Shown here: one piece after another, positions 1-14,306 of the stretch
How the letters are laid out: every line of letters begins with the position of its first letter
Numbering within the stretch: position 1 is the stretch's first letter
Assembly: GCF_016313185.1 (NCBI RefSeq)
Contig: NZ_CP066218.1
Location: forward strand, 682,001 to 746,000
Origin: Mycolicibacterium baixiangningiae
GTDB lineage: Bacteria > Actinomycetota > Actinomycetes > Mycobacteriales > Mycobacteriaceae
Length of the DNA stretch: 64,000 bases
Direction of reading: 5' to 3'
Position numbers and translations under genes: made by a program
The notes under the pieces: model-generated
Told to the model about the DNA's origin: nothing
Seen by the model: only the letters and a program-made list of their open reading frames with translations
Databases searched by the model: none

Positions 1-1940
1 GCCAGGGGCCGGCGCGCGACTACATCCTCGAATTGCTGCTCGCCCACACCACGGCAGAACTGCCGTATGAGGACTGCGTCGGCGTCACCTATCACGAGCT
101 GCACGAGGATTCCGACAGCGCGCTCGCCGACATCGTCGACCGCTTCCACCGCGTCGCCGACCGATGCGATGCGGTGTTGATCGTCGGCAGTGACTACACC
201 GACGTGACGAGCCCCAGCGAGCTGTCGATGAACGCGCGCATCGCCGCCAACCTCGGCGCGCCCGTCGTCCTCGCCGTCAAAGCCCGTGGCCGGACGCCCG
301 ACGAAGTGGCGCAGGTGACCGACGTATGCCTCGACGAGATTGCCGCCCAGCATGCGTTCACCGCCGCGGTCGTGGCCAACCGGTGCGACCCCGCGCAGCT
401 CGCCGAGGTGCGCGAGGCGTTGCAGCGCAACGGCGGACCACAGGCCTATGTGCTACCCGAGGAGCCGCTGCTGGTCGCACCGTCGGTCGCCGAACTGCGT
501 GACGCCGTCGACGGCACGGTGATCAGCGGTGACGAGACGCTCCTGAACCGGGAGGCCATGGATGTGCTGGTTGCGGGTATGACCGCGGAGCACGTGTTGG
601 AGCGGTTGACCGAGGGCGTCACGGTGGTCACGCCCGGAGATCGGTCCGACGTGGTGCTCGCCGTCGTGAGTGCCCATGCCGCGGAAGGCTTTCCGTCGCT
701 GTCGAGCATCATCCTCAACGGTGGGCTCGAACTGCATCCGTCGATCGCCGCGCTGGTCGCCGGGCTGGGGTTGCGGCTGCCTGTGGTCGCCACCGGGTAC
801 GGCACGTTCGAGACCGCCAGCCGGGTGGCGGGCACCAGGGGGCGGGTGACCGCCTCCTCGGCGCGAAAGATCGACACCGCGCTGGCGTTGATGGAGACCC
901 ACGTCGACACCGCGGACCTGTTGAGCCGGTTGGCGATTCCCATCCCGACGGTCACCACGCCACAGATGTTCACCTATCAGCTGCTCGATCAGGCCCGCGC
1001 CGAACGCAAGCGCATCGTGCTGCCCGAGGGTGACGACGACCGCATCCTCAAGGCTGCGGGACGGCTGCTGCAGCGTGGCGTCGCCGAGCTGACGATCCTC
1101 GGGGAGGAGGCGCGGGTCCGGGCCCGCGCTGCCGAACTGGGCGTCGACCTCACCGCGGCCGCGGTGCTCGACCCGCGCACCAGCGAGCTGTGTGACCGGT
1201 TCGCCGAGGAGTACGCAGAGATCCGCAAGCACAAGGGTGTCACCGTCGAGCAGGCCCGTGAGATCATCCACGACGTCTCGTACTTCGGCACCATGTTGGT
1301 GCACAACGACATGGTCGACGGCATGGTGTCGGGGGCGGCGCACACCACCGCCCACACCGTGCGCCCCGCCTTCGAGATCATCAAGACCCTGCCCGACGTG
1401 TCGACCGTGTCGAGCATCTTCCTGATGTGCCTGGCCGACCGCGTACTCGCCTATGGTGACTGCGCGATCGTCCCCGATCCGACGGCAGAACAACTGGCCG
1501 ACATCGCGATCTCGTCCTCACGCACCGCGGCCCGCTTCGGTATCGAACCGCGGGTGGCCATGCTGTCGTATTCGACGGGTACTTCGGGAACCGGCGCCGA
1601 GGTCGAGAAGGTCCGGGAGGCAACCGAACTGGTGCGCAAGCGTGAACCCGACCTGCTCGTCGAGGGGCCCATCCAGTACGACGCGGCCGTGGAGCCGTCG
1701 GTCGCCGCGACCAAGATGCCGGACTCGCCCGTCGCCGGCCGGGCCACGGTCCTGATCTTCCCCGACCTCAACACCGGCAACAACACCTACAAGGCGGTGC
1801 AGCGCAGTGCTGGAGCGATCGCCATCGGCCCGGTGCTGCAGGGGCTGAACAAACCGGTCAACGACCTGTCGCGAGGGGCGCTGGTCGAAGACATCGTCAA
1901 CACGGTCGCGATCACCGCGATCCAGGCCCAGGGGATCTGA
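1..1940 (+). CDS. pta: Phosphate acetyltransferase, 5' end outside window
   Basis: Interconverts acetyl-CoA plus phosphate and acetyl phosphate plus CoA in the cytosol, pairing with acetate kinase. The reading frame is open to the left edge (first full codon at base 3), so the N-terminus is missing. What remains is the end of the P-loop/dethiobiotin-synthetase-like domain, a DRTGG-type regulatory domain (bases about 640-900), and a complete C-terminal PTA_PTB catalytic domain from about base 965, opening with a [10 protein letters not shown] stretch. This is the long three-domain Pta of actinobacteria and enterobacteria (about 690 residues), not the short catalytic form. The stop TGA at 1938-1940 shares its A with the ackA ATG, so the two are translationally coupled. 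Identification is confident. Confidence 0.97.
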   Translation, partial: QGPARDYILELLLAHTTAELPYEDCVGVTYHELHEDSDSALADIVDRFHRVADRCDAVLIVGSDYTDVTSPSELSMNARIAANLGAPVVLAVKARGRTPDEVAQVTDVCLDEIAAQHAFTAAVVANRCDPAQLAEVREALQRNGGPQAYVLPEEPLLVAPSVAELRDAVDGTVISGDETLLNREAMDVLVAGMTAEHVLERLTEGVTVVTPGDRSDVVLAVVSAHAAEGFPSLSSIILNGGLELHPSIAALVAGLGLRLPVVATGYGTFETASRVAGTRGRVTASSARKIDTALALMETHVDTADLLSRLAIPIPTVTTPQMFTYQLLDQARAERKRIVLPEGDDDRILKAAGRLLQRGVAELTILGEEARVRARAAELGVDLTAAAVLDPRTSELCDRFAEEYAEIRKHKGVTVEQAREIIHDVSYFGTMLVHNDMVDGMVSGAAHTTAHTVRPAFEIIKTLPDVSTVSSIFLMCLADRVLAYGDCAIVPDPTAEQLADIAISSSRTAARFGIEPRVAMLSYSTGTSGTGAEVEKVREATELVRKREPDLLVEGPIQYDAAVEPSVAATKMPDSPVAGRATVLIFPDLNTGNNTYKAVQRSAGAIAIGPVLQGLNKPVNDLSRGALVEDIVNTVAITAIQAQGI

Positions 1941-3124
1941 TGAGCCGCACCGTCCTGGTTCTCAACTCCGGATCGTCGTCGGTCAAATTCCAGCTGGTCG
2001 AACCGGATTCGGGCCGTGCCCTGGCCGACGGCATCGTCGAGCGCATCGGCGAGGAGTCGTCGGCGGCGACGCTGACCTACGGCGAGCGGGAGGTGAGCCG
2101 CGACGACCCGGTCGCCGATCACGAGGCCGCTCTGCGGGCGGTGTTCGACCTGTTCGACGAGGCGGGCGCGGACCTGGGCACCGGCCTGGTCGCCGTCGGT
2201 CACCGCGTGGTCCATGGGGGTCCGGACCTCTACCAGCCGACACTGGTCGACGATGCCCTGATCGCGTCACTCGAGGAGTTGGCTCCGCTGGCGCCGCTGC
2301 ACAATCCGCCCGCGGTGCTCGGAATCCGGGTGGCGCGCAAGGTGCTGCCCGACCTGCCGCATGTGGCGGTGTTCGACACGGCCTATTTCCACGATCTGCC
2401 CGCCGCCGCCGCCACGTACGCGATCGACCGGGATGTCGCCGAGCAGTGGCACATTCGGCGGTACGGGTTCCACGGCACCTCGCATCAGTACGTCAGCGAG
2501 CAGGCCGCACTGTTCCTCGACGTTCCGCTGTCCTCGCTGAGCCAGATCGTGTTGCACCTCGGCAACGGAGCGTCGGCGTCGGCGATCCTCGGTGGCCGCC
2601 CGGTCGACACGTCGATGGGGCTGACGCCGATGGAGGGTCTGGTGATGGGCACCCGGTCCGGTGACATCGACCCGGGCCTGTTCGTCTACCTGTGGCGAGC
2701 AGCCGGAATGGGCGTCGAGGAGATCGAGACGATGCTCAACAAGCGCGCCGGGGTGCGCGGTCTCGGCGGCGAGATCGACTTCCGGGTGCTACGCGAGCGG
2801 ATCGATAGCGGTGACGAGGCAGCGCACCTCGCCTACGACGTCTACATCCACCGGTTGCGCAAGTACATCGGCGCCTACCTCGCCGTGCTGGGCAGCGCCG
2901 ACGTGATCACCTTCACCGCCGGCGTGGGTGAGAACGACGCCGTGGTGCGACGGGATGCGTTGTCGGGGATGGGACGCCTGGGCATCGAGTTGGACGAACA
3001 CCTCAACGACAGCCCCTCGCACACGGCGCGGCGCATCTCCGCGGACACGTCGCCCACCACGGTGCTCGTCATCCCCACCAACGAGGAGTTGGCGATCGCG
3101 CGCGCGTGTACCGGAGTCGTCTGA
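1940..3124 (+). CDS. ackA: Acetate kinase
   Basis: Transfers phosphate between acetyl phosphate and ADP, completing the Pta-AckA route for substrate-level ATP formation or acetate activation. The 394-residue length is normal. Family signatures are all present: the N-terminal [11 protein letters not shown] phosphate loop, [31 protein letters not shown], the adenosine-site stretch TRSGDIDPG, a TAGVGEN motif and a C-terminal NEELAIAR helix. It begins inside the pta stop (TGATG), so no separate ribosome binding site is needed. A 160-base gap follows, where I see no clear hairpin, before the SulP-carbonic anhydrase gene. Confidence 0.98.
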   Translation: MSRTVLVLNSGSSSVKFQLVEPDSGRALADGIVERIGEESSAATLTYGEREVSRDDPVADHEAALRAVFDLFDEAGADLGTGLVAVGHRVVHGGPDLYQPTLVDDALIASLEELAPLAPLHNPPAVLGIRVARKVLPDLPHVAVFDTAYFHDLPAAAATYAIDRDVAEQWHIRRYGFHGTSHQYVSEQAALFLDVPLSSLSQIVLHLGNGASASAILGGRPVDTSMGLTPMEGLVMGTRSGDIDPGLFVYLWRAAGMGVEEIETMLNKRAGVRGLGGEIDFRVLRERIDSGDEAAHLAYDVYIHRLRKYIGAYLAVLGSADVITFTAGVGENDAVVRRDALSGMGRLGIELDEHLNDSPSHTARRISADTSPTTVLVIPTNEELAIARACTGVV

Positions 3125-3284
3125 GCTCGAACGCATTCATGCGCAATGTCACAGACGTATCGGGCTGTGAGCAATAGCAGGCCGCCTTCACGAAGATTTC
3201 ACACCCGCGGACGACGAAACCCGCACATCCGCCGGTAAACGTGGAAAGAGCGCCCGCACACCGATACTTCGAGGAGCACCCCAC

Positions 3285-5495
3285 TTGCCGGACACCACGA
3301 CGCTTCGTGAACGTACGAAATCCGTCATCCGCTACGACATACCGGCATCCTTCGTGGTCTTCCTCGTGGCGTTGCCCCTGTCACTGGGCATCGCCATCGC
3401 CTCCGACGCACCGATCATGGCGGGGCTCATCGCCGCCGCGGTCGGCGGCATCGTCGCGGGTGCCCTGGGCGGATCACCGCTCGTAGCGACCGGCCCGGCC
3501 GCCGGGCTGACGGTGGTGGTCGCCGAGATGGTCAACACGTTCGGCTGGAAGGTGACCACCGCGATCACCGTGGCTGCCGGATTGCTGCAGATCCTGTTCG
3601 GGCTGAGCCGCTTCGCGCGCGCCGCGCTGGCCATCTCCCCGATCGTGGTGCACGCGATGCTGGCGGGCATCGGTCTGACGATCGCCCTGCAACAGGTCCA
3701 TGTGCTGCTCGGCGGGACGTCGGAGAGCTCGGTGTGGGCCAACATCGCCAGACTGCCCGACCAGATCGCCGCCATCCAGTTCGGCGACGTCCTCGTCGGG
3801 CTCACCGTCGTCGCGATCATGCTGGCCTGGCGGTGGGCGCCGGGCGCCCTGCGCAAGGTCCCCGGCCCGCTGGCGGCGATCGTCGTGGCCACCCTGTTGT
3901 CGCTGGCGCTGCCGCTCGGCGCCGACCGCATCCAGCTGGACGGATCGCTGCTCGACGCGATCGGTCTGCCCGAGCTGCCCGACGGTGGTTGGGGCGCATT
4001 CGGCTTCGCGGCGCTGACGATCGCGCTGATCGCCAGCGTCGAGAGCCTGCTGTCCGCGGTGGCGGTCGACAAGATGCACGACGGCGCGAAAACCGACCTG
4101 GACCGCGAACTCATCGGACAGGGCGCGGCCAACGTGGCGTCGGGCATGCTCGGCGGGCTGCCCGTGACCGGGGTGATCGTGCGCAGCACGGCCAACGTCA
4201 CCGCCGGTGCCCGCAGCCGCGCGTCGGCCATCCTGCACGGCGTCTGGATCCTCGTCTTCTCGATGCTGCTTGTCGGAGTGGTGGAGCAGATCCCGAAGGC
4301 CGCGCTGGCCGGTCTGCTCATCGTCATCGGCATCCAGCTGGTGAAGCTGGCGCACATCCGGCTGGCCCGTCGCACCGGTGACATCTGGGTGTACGGGGTG
4401 ACCGTCGCCGGTGTCATGTTCCTCAACCTGCTCGAGGGTGTCGCGATCGGGCTCGCGCTCGCGATCGCGCTTCTGCTGTGGCGGGTGGTCCGTGCCTCCG
4501 TGCACGCCGAACCGGCTGACGACGCCGGTGCGTGGCGGGTGATCCTCGAGGGGACGTGCAGCTTCCTGTCCCTGCCGCGACTGTCGCGGGTGCTCGCCTC
4601 GGTCCCGCAGGGCAGCGACGTCACCGTGGAGATGACCGTCGACTTCATCGACCACGCAGCCACCGACGTCATCGAGGAATGGGCCCGGCGCCACCGGGCC
4701 GGCGGCGGCACCGTGACCATCGACGAGCTCGGCCGAGCCGCGCTGCAGGACGCCACCGACGGCCCGCCGGCGCGCCGTCCCTACACGGCGATCGCGCGCG
4801 GACTGCTGCCGTGGCGGGCGCGCGGAAAGTCCGACGGCGACGGCTCGACGCTGACGCCCGTGGTCGACGGCATCGAGCGCTACCACCGACGGCAGGCCTC
4901 GGTGATGCGGGACCAGCTGACGGAGCTGCAGGACGGACAGCGGCCCCACGCGCTGTTCCTCACCTGCGCCGACTCGCGCGTGATCCCGAACATCATCACC
5001 GCGAGCGGACCGGGTGACCTGTTCACCGTGCGCAACGTCGGCAACCTGGTACCGGCCGGGGGTGCGGACATGTCCGTCGAAGCCGCACTCGCCTTCGGCA
5101 TCGACGAGCTCGACGTCAACTCCGTGATCGTGTGCGGGCACTCCGGGTGCGGCGCAATGACGGCGTTGCTCGCCGAGGCGGGTGGCCGCGACGAGATGGC
5201 TGAACAGCTGGAGGCGTGGATCGATCACGCCACGCCGAGCCTCGACGCCTACCTCGCCGGGCATCCGGTGGCCCGTGCCGCGGCCGACGCGGGATTCGAC
5301 GCCGTCGACCAGTTGGCCATGGTCAACGTCGCGACGCAGCTGACGACACTCGACGCCCACCCGGCCGTCGCGCCAGCGCATGAGGCGGGCCGGCTCGAGG
5401 TGGTCGGGCTGTTCTTCGACATCGCGTCGGGCCGGGTCCTGCGGATCACCCCGACGGGGATCGAGACGTTCGAGTCGTCCGCCGCACGGACCTGA
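3285..5495 (+). CDS. SulP-family anion transporter fused to beta-carbonic anhydrase
   Basis: A 736-residue membrane protein resembling M. tuberculosis Rv3273. Residues about 15-400 form a SulP transporter core with 10 or more hydrophobic segments and a GGLPVTGVIVRS-type motif. Residues about 415-495 look like a STAS domain. Residues about 535-730 are a beta-class carbonic anhydrase with the zinc site intact: Cys561, Asp563 and Arg565 in CADSR, then His619 and Cys622 in CGHSGCG. Inferred role: bicarbonate (or sulfate) transport coupled to CO2/HCO3- conversion at the membrane. The TTG start at 3285 is chosen because a GAGGAG ribosome binding site lies 9 bases upstream. It converges on pknG with only 13 bases between stop codons. 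Substrate unproven. Confidence 0.93.
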   Translation: MPDTTTLRERTKSVIRYDIPASFVVFLVALPLSLGIAIASDAPIMAGLIAAAVGGIVAGALGGSPLVATGPAAGLTVVVAEMVNTFGWKVTTAITVAAGLLQILFGLSRFARAALAISPIVVHAMLAGIGLTIALQQVHVLLGGTSESSVWANIARLPDQIAAIQFGDVLVGLTVVAIMLAWRWAPGALRKVPGPLAAIVVATLLSLALPLGADRIQLDGSLLDAIGLPELPDGGWGAFGFAALTIALIASVESLLSAVAVDKMHDGAKTDLDRELIGQGAANVASGMLGGLPVTGVIVRSTANVTAGARSRASAILHGVWILVFSMLLVGVVEQIPKAALAGLLIVIGIQLVKLAHIRLARRTGDIWVYGVTVAGVMFLNLLEGVAIGLALAIALLLWRVVRASVHAEPADDAGAWRVILEGTCSFLSLPRLSRVLASVPQGSDVTVEMTVDFIDHAATDVIEEWARRHRAGGGTVTIDELGRAALQDATDGPPARRPYTAIARGLLPWRARGKSDGDGSTLTPVVDGIERYHRRQASVMRDQLTELQDGQRPHALFLTCADSRVIPNIITASGPGDLFTVRNVGNLVPAGGADMSVEAALAFGIDELDVNSVIVCGHSGCGAMTALLAEAGGRDEMAEQLEAWIDHATPSLDAYLAGHPVARAAADAGFDAVDQLAMVNVATQLTTLDAHPAVAPAHEAGRLEVVGLFFDIASGRVLRITPTGIETFESSAART

Positions 5496-5505
5496 CGGCG
5501 GTCCG
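5487..5505. terminator. Hairpin between convergent genes
   Basis: Perfect 6-bp arms CGGACC and GGTCCG around a 7-base loop. The structure overlaps the stop of the SulP-carbonic anhydrase gene and lies just past the pknG stop, so it could end transcription from both sides. No U-tract follows, as is common in mycobacteria. Function is inferred from position. Confidence 0.45.
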
Positions 5506-5508
5506 CGC

Positions 5509-8776
<3,268 letters not shown>

Positions 8777-8777
<1 letters not shown>

Positions 8778-10096
8778 CACCGGTACTCACTTAGTCGCGG
8801 CCACAACCCCAGCGCCACCGCCACCGCCGCGATCACGCTCAGCGCGGCTGCACCTGCCGTCGCACCCGACAGCACCCGTCGGGCGTTGAGGATGTCGTTG
8901 CGCAGTTGGCTGCGGCTCTGCTCGATCGCCTTGCTCAGCGCCTCGTTGAGCTTGTCGAACGCCGGGGTGGAGTCGTCCTCACCGGTGCCCAGCGCGACCT
9001 GGGTTGCGGCCTGATAGTTGCCGACCGCGATGTATGCGTTGATGCGGTCGTCGGCGGCGCGCCAGCGCGACAGCAGCTCCTCCGCGGCTGCGAGATCGCT
9101 GCTGTTGATCGCGTCGTCGCGGGCGAGGTACTCGGCCAGCTTCGTCTGCATACCGTCGATCCGCTGGTAGTACGACTGTTTGCGGACCTCTTCGTCACCG
9201 CGGCGGATCAGCGCCAGTGTCTCGTCGGCGCGCGCCTGCTGCGCGGTGATGGCCAGCGTGGTGATCGTCTTCAGCGATTCCGCCCCGGCATCCTTCGCGC
9301 TGCGGCTGTCGGTGGTCGAGATGGCCAGCGCGGTCCCGACCCACAACACCATGATCAACACCGCCAGCCCGCCGGCGACGAACCCGATGTTCACCCGCCT
9401 GCGGGTCCGGCGTGCCAGCCAGCGGTTGGCGAACAGACCGAACAGCAGCGTCGCCAGCACCACGAGGATGACCGGCGCCGGGATGCGGGTCGATGCGGTG
9501 GTCTCCTCGTCGACCTGCGCGGACGTCCGCTCGTAGAGGGTTTCGGCGTCGGGCAGGATCTTCGTCTGCATCAGCGACGACGCCTCGGACAGATACGACG
9601 AACCGACCGGGTTGCCCGCCCGGTTGTTGGTGCGCGCCGTCTCCACGAGTCCGGTGTACACCGTGAGTTCGGCGTTGATCCGGCCGAGCAACTGCACCAG
9701 GTCTTCGTCGGTGAGCCCGCTCGAGGCACGGGTCAGCGCGACCGCGGCGTCGGTGATCGCCTGTTCGTAACGCTGCCGTACATCGCGCGGTTCGGTGCCG
9801 GCGATGAACGCCGTCGCGGCGGCGGCGTCGGCCACCGACAACCGGCTGTAGAGCTCGCCGGCGGCGAACGACAGCGGTTCGGTGTGGTTGAGCACCGTGG
9901 TGAGCGCCTGCTGGCGGTCGTTGATCGTCGTCGACGTCGCGAAGGCGCTGGCGATCGCGAGCGCGGCGAGCACGACGCCGATGGTCAGGATGCGGCCGGG
10001 CGTGGTCCACAGGAACCACCAGCGGGGGTGGGCGGGCGTGGTCGGTGACCGGGACGCCAGCGGCTCGGTCGATGGGTGCGCCAACTCCACAGTCAC
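8777..10096 (-). CDS. glnX: Transmembrane signalling protein GlnX
   Basis: Membrane protein of 439 residues encoded first in the glnX-glnH-pknG operon; in mycobacteria it is proposed to relay GlnH ligand binding across the membrane to PknG. Hydrophobic segments lie at about residues 32-54, 205-225, 238-260 and 412-432. Between segments 1 and 2, and again between 3 and 4, are roughly 150-residue helical regions rich in Gln, Ala and Glu, resembling four-helix-bundle sensor domains of chemoreceptors. GTG start at 10096; no kinase or HAMP-histidine-kinase domain is present. The stop overlaps glnH. A sigma-A-like promoter lies upstream at 10143-10172. Function is assigned by operon identity and topology. 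Confidence 0.9.
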
Positions 10097-10142
10097 GTGC
10101 GCGCCGTCCTCATCTTTCCGGCTACTTTCCGACCGTCCGACT

Positions 10143-10172
10143 CTATAAAAGAATCCTAAGAGGTTCTGTCAC
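10143..10172 (-). promoter_or_regulatory. Probable promoter of glnX-glnH-pknG
   Basis: On the minus strand, GTGACA (10172-10167), an 18-base spacer and TTATAG (10148-10143) make a plausible -35/-10 pair, in an AT-rich island 47 bases upstream of the glnX GTG. Predicted by eye only. Confidence 0.5.
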
Positions 10173-10228
10173 GGCGCGCGCCCGATCGGGCGCAGCCGCA
10201 CAGGATGTTGCGGCTCTATCCTGTACGA

Positions 10229-10735
10229 ATGCGTGGCGACGGTGACGGCTGGGTGTTCTCCGACGGAGGCGGCCGCTTCTGGGGCCGGCATGGCGCGGCC
10301 GGTCTGCTGCTGCGTGCCCCGCAGTCCGACGGGTCGGCGGCCGTCCTGTTGCAGCACCGGGCGCCGTGGAGTCATCAGGGCGGAACCTGGGGCCTGCCCG
10401 GCGGTGCGCGCGACAGCCACGAGACACCGGAGCAGGCCGCGGTGCGGGAGGCGCACGAAGAGGCCGGGCTCTCAGCCGATCAGGTGACCGTGCGGACCAC
10501 CGTGGTGACCGCCGAAGTCGCGGGCTCCGGCGGCCCGTCGTGGACCTACACCACCGTGATCGCCGATGCGCCGGCCCTGCTGCACACCGTGCCCAACCGG
10601 GAGAGCGCCGAACTGCGCTGGGTCCCCGAGGACGACGTCGTCTCCCTGCCGCTGCATCCCGGATTCGCCGCCAGCTGGGAGCGCCTTCGGACGGTCACCG
10701 CGACGATCCCGCTGCTGGTCAACGGCCAGCAGTGA
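10229..10735 (+). CDS. mutT3: Nudix hydrolase, MutT3-like
   Basis: Nudix pyrophosphatase of 168 residues, expected to clean damaged or regulatory nucleotides from the cytosolic pool; mycobacterial MutT3 has been linked to 8-oxo-dGTP. The Nudix box is complete: [15 protein letters not shown] followed by REAHEEAGL, with the catalytic EExxG glutamates. I prefer the ATG at 10229 over the in-frame ATG at 10205, because a TATCCT -10 box (10217-10222) sits 6 bases before 10229, giving a leaderless message, and MRGDGDGW fits the family N-terminus. It is divergent from glnX and its 3' end overlaps the convergent thiE by 17 bases. Confidence 0.92.
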   Translation: MRGDGDGWVFSDGGGRFWGRHGAAGLLLRAPQSDGSAAVLLQHRAPWSHQGGTWGLPGGARDSHETPEQAAVREAHEEAGLSADQVTVRTTVVTAEVAGSGGPSWTYTTVIADAPALLHTVPNRESAELRWVPEDDVVSLPLHPGFAASWERLRTVTATIPLLVNGQQ

Positions 10736-11390
10736 GTGCCGCCCGCAGGCGCGCAGCGGCGGCCTGCGGATCGCCGGCGGCGGTGATCGCGCGCACCACG
10801 ACGATCCGGCGGGCACCCGCCGCGAGCACTTCCGGCAACCGTGCCTCGTCGATACCGCCGATCGCGAACCACGGCTTGTCGGTGTTCAGCGCGGCCGCCT
10901 CCCGGACCAGATCCAGACCCGGCGCCGCCCGCCCCGGCTTCGTCGGCGTGGGCCAGCACGGTCCGACACAGAAGTAGTCGACCTCCTCGGCCACCGCGGC
11001 GCGGACCTGATCGCGGTCGTGGGTGGACCGCCCGATCAACGGGCGCGGGCCGATGATGCCGCGGGCCACCGGCAGCGGCAGATCGTCCTGGCCCAGGTGC
11101 AGGACGTCGGCGCCCGCGGCCAGCGCGATATCCGCGCGGTCGTTGACGGCCAGCAGCGCGCCGTGGCGGCGCGCGGCATCGCCCAGCACCTCGAGGGCGG
11201 CGAGCTCGTCGCGGGCCTCCAGTGGACCGAACCGCTGTTCACCAGGCGAACCCTTGTCGCGCAACTGGATCAGGTCGACGCCGCCGGCAAGCGCGGCATC
11301 GGCGAATTCGGCCAGGTCACCGCGCTCGCGTCGGGCGTCGGTGCACAGGTACAGCGCCGCCGAGGCGAGCCGGTCGAGGGGTTCAGGCAC
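10719..11390 (-). CDS. thiE: Thiamine-phosphate synthase
   Basis: Joins HMP pyrophosphate and thiazole phosphate to thiamine phosphate, the last assembly step of the pathway. The 223-residue TIM barrel shows IQLRDKG (pyrophosphate and substrate contacts), [19 protein letters not shown] and IGGID. The GTG at 11390 gives [20 protein letters not shown], matching the family start; reading further upstream would run into the riboswitch of the divergent thiO operon, so the longer frame to 11510 is rejected. Unlike thiO and thiD it has no TPP riboswitch of its own on this strand. Converges with mutT3, overlapping 17 bases. Confidence 0.96.
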   Translation of the reverse strand: MPEPLDRLASAALYLCTDARRERGDLAEFADAALAGGVDLIQLRDKGSPGEQRFGPLEARDELAALEVLGDAARRHGALLAVNDRADIALAAGADVLHLGQDDLPLPVARGIIGPRPLIGRSTHDRDQVRAAVAEEVDYFCVGPCWPTPTKPGRAAPGLDLVREAAALNTDKPWFAIGGIDEARLPEVLAAGARRIVVVRAITAAGDPQAAAARLRAALTAGR

Positions 11391-11433
11391 AGGGCGACGG
11401 TAGCGCCTCGGCGCGGGTAGGGTGGATGGCCGA

Positions 11434-11524
11434 CACGGGAGTCCCAGGGAAGCGGGACTGAGAGTGGGCCCAATGCTCCGGCCCTTACCGTCGGACCTGA
11501 TCCGGGTCATGCCGGCGAAGGGAG
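11434..11524 (+). ncRNA. TPP riboswitch (THI element) of thiO-thiS-thiG
   Basis: Contains the conserved THI-box pieces in order: ACGGGAGTCC, GGACTGAGAG, then ACCTGATCCGGGTCATGCCG followed by GCGAAGGGA. P2/P4/P5 helices can be drawn. Its final GGGAGG doubles as the Shine-Dalgarno for the thiO GTG at 11531, so TPP binding would hide the ribosome site, a translational off-switch. Confidence 0.96.
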
Positions 11525-11530
11525 GTGCTC

Positions 11531-12543
11531 GTGCCAGCGGATAGGACTCTTGCCGTCATCGGCGGCGGCGTCATCGGCCTGTCGGTCGCGCGCCGCGCCG
11601 CGCTCGACGGCTGGTCGGTGCGGGTACACCGCAGCCCCGAAAAGGGAGCGTCGTGGGTGGCCGGCGGGATGCTCGCCCCGCACAGCGAGGGCTGGCCGGG
11701 AGAACACGAACTGCTGCGCATCGGACTCGACTCGCTGCGGCTGTGGCACGAGGGCTTCCTCGAGGGCCTGCCCGCCGACGTGGTCACCGCACGGGAGTCG
11801 CTGGTGGTGGCCGTGGACCGTGCCGACGCCGCCGACCTCAGGACCGTCGGCGAATGGCTCGCCGCGCAGGGCCATCCGGTCACGCTGACGGCATCGGCCC
11901 GCGACATCGAACCACTGTTGGCGCAGGGCATCCGGCACGGCTTCGTGGCCGACACCGAATTGGCCGTCGACAACCGTGCCGTCGTCGACGCCCTGGAGGC
12001 GCACTGCGCCCGACTCGGGGTGGCGTGGGCCCCGCCGGTCACCGACCTCGCCCTCGTGGACGACGTCGATCTGCGGGTGCTGGCCAACGGCGTCGACGCG
12101 CCGGCGTTGTGGCCGGGGCTGCCCATCCGCCCGGTGAAGGGTGAGGTGCTGCGGCTGCGGTGGCGCCGCGGCTGTACGCCCGCCCCGCGCCGGGTGATCC
12201 GGGCCAGGGTGCACGGCAGGCAGGTATACCTGGTGCCGCGCGCCGACGGGGTGGTGGTCGGTGCGACGCAGTACGAACACGGCCGCGACACCGCGCCCGC
12301 GGTATCCGGTGTGCGCGACCTGCTCGACGACGCGTGCACGGTCATGCCGGCACTGGGCGAGTACGAGTTCGCCGAATGTGCGGCGGGGCTGCGGCCCATG
12401 ACGCCCGACGGGCTGCCGCTGGTCGAGCGACTCGACGAGCGCACACTGGTGGCCGCGGGGCATGGGCGCAACGGTTTCCTGCTCGCGCCGTGGACTGCCG
12501 AACGGATCGCCGCCGAACTGCAGACGACAGTGGGAGCCAGGAC

Positions 12544-12547
<4 letters not shown>
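11531..12547 (+). CDS. thiO: Glycine oxidase ThiO
   Basis: FAD-dependent amine oxidase producing the glyoxylate imine (dehydroglycine) used with ThiG and ThiS to build the thiamine thiazole ring. The 338-residue DAO-fold protein has a Rossmann motif [16 protein letters not shown] at its N-terminus, a GGMLAPH segment, a [13 protein letters not shown] strand, and a C-terminal [17 protein letters not shown] contact. The GTG at 11531 sits 5 bases after GGAGG inside the TPP riboswitch; an in-frame GTG at 11525 is too close to that site. The stop overlaps the thiS ATG by 4 bases (ATGA). Confidence 0.95.
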
Positions 12548-13534
<987 letters not shown>

Positions 13535-13544
13535 GTCCAGACCT

Positions 13545-14306
13545 GTGACGCGGTACGTGGCGCTCGGCTCGTCCATGGCGGCGGGTCCGGGCATTCGTCC
13601 GTCGGCCCCCGGTGCGCCGTCGCGTGCCGGGCGGTCGGCCCGCAATTATCCGCATCTGGTGGCCGACCGGCTGGGCCTCGAGCTGACCGACGTCACCTAC
13701 TCGGGGGCGACCACCTCCCACCTGCTCGACGAACCCCAGCACGGCACTCCGCCGCAGATCGAGGCGCTCGACGGCACCGAGACACTGGTGACCGTGACGA
13801 TCGGCGGTAACGACGTCGGCTACGTGCCGATGCTGATGGCCGCCGGGTTGCCGCGGTTCGTGCGCTGGCTGCCACCGGTTCGCGCACTGTTCGACCCCAC
13901 CGCCCGCGATCGCGCGCTGGTCGAGGTCGGCGAATCGCTGCGCCGCGTCGGCCGCACGGTGCGGGAGCGGGCGCCGCGTGCCCGGGTGTTGTTCGTCGAC
14001 TACCTCACCCTGTTGCCGCCGCCGGCTGAGCCGGTGGCGCCGCTGTCGGGATCCGATGCGGCGCTGGGGCGCCGGATCGCCGACACGCTCGAGCGGCTGA
14101 CCGGTCAGGCCGCCGCGGAAACGGGCTGCGGCTGGGTGCGCGCCGCACAGGCCAGCCGCGCGCACCACGCGTGGTCGGCCGACCCGTGGACCACGCGGCC
14201 CGGTCTGCCGTGGCCGGGCCGTCCCGCACCGCTGCACCCCAACGCCGCGGGGATGCGCGCGGTGGCCGATTTGGTGGTCGAACATCAAGAGGCCATGGGT
14301 GATTGA
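13545..14306 (+). CDS. SGNH/GDSL-family hydrolase
   Basis: Serine esterase or lipase of 253 residues. Block I reads YVALGSSMAAGPG (nucleophile Ser in the GSSM variant of GDSL), block III is TIGGNDVGY, and block V is the C-terminal HPNAAGM with the catalytic His. No signal peptide or TM segment is seen, so it is probably cytoplasmic or exported without a classical signal. GTG start at 13545, only 10 bases after thiG, so it may be read through from the thi operon. Its 3' end overlaps the next ABC ATPase start by 8 bases, suggesting a shared process with that transporter. Substrate unknown. Confidence 0.85.
   Translation: MTRYVALGSSMAAGPGIRPSAPGAPSRAGRSARNYPHLVADRLGLELTDVTYSGATTSHLLDEPQHGTPPQIEALDGTETLVTVTIGGNDVGYVPMLMAAGLPRFVRWLPPVRALFDPTARDRALVEVGESLRRVGRTVRERAPRARVLFVDYLTLLPPPAEPVAPLSGSDAALGRRIADTLERLTGQAAAETGCGWVRAAQASRAHHAWSADPWTTRPGLPWPGRPAPLHPNAAGMRAVADLVVEHQEAMGD

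Noticed and set aside
3474..5381. 635-codon open frame antisense to the SulP-carbonic anhydrase gene
   Set aside because: Arg/Gln/His/Asp-rich with no domain; caused by high GC in the third codon position of the real gene.
11391..11510. Longer ThiE beginning upstream of GTG 11390
   Set aside because: The extension would be the antisense of the TPP riboswitch and lacks family similarity.
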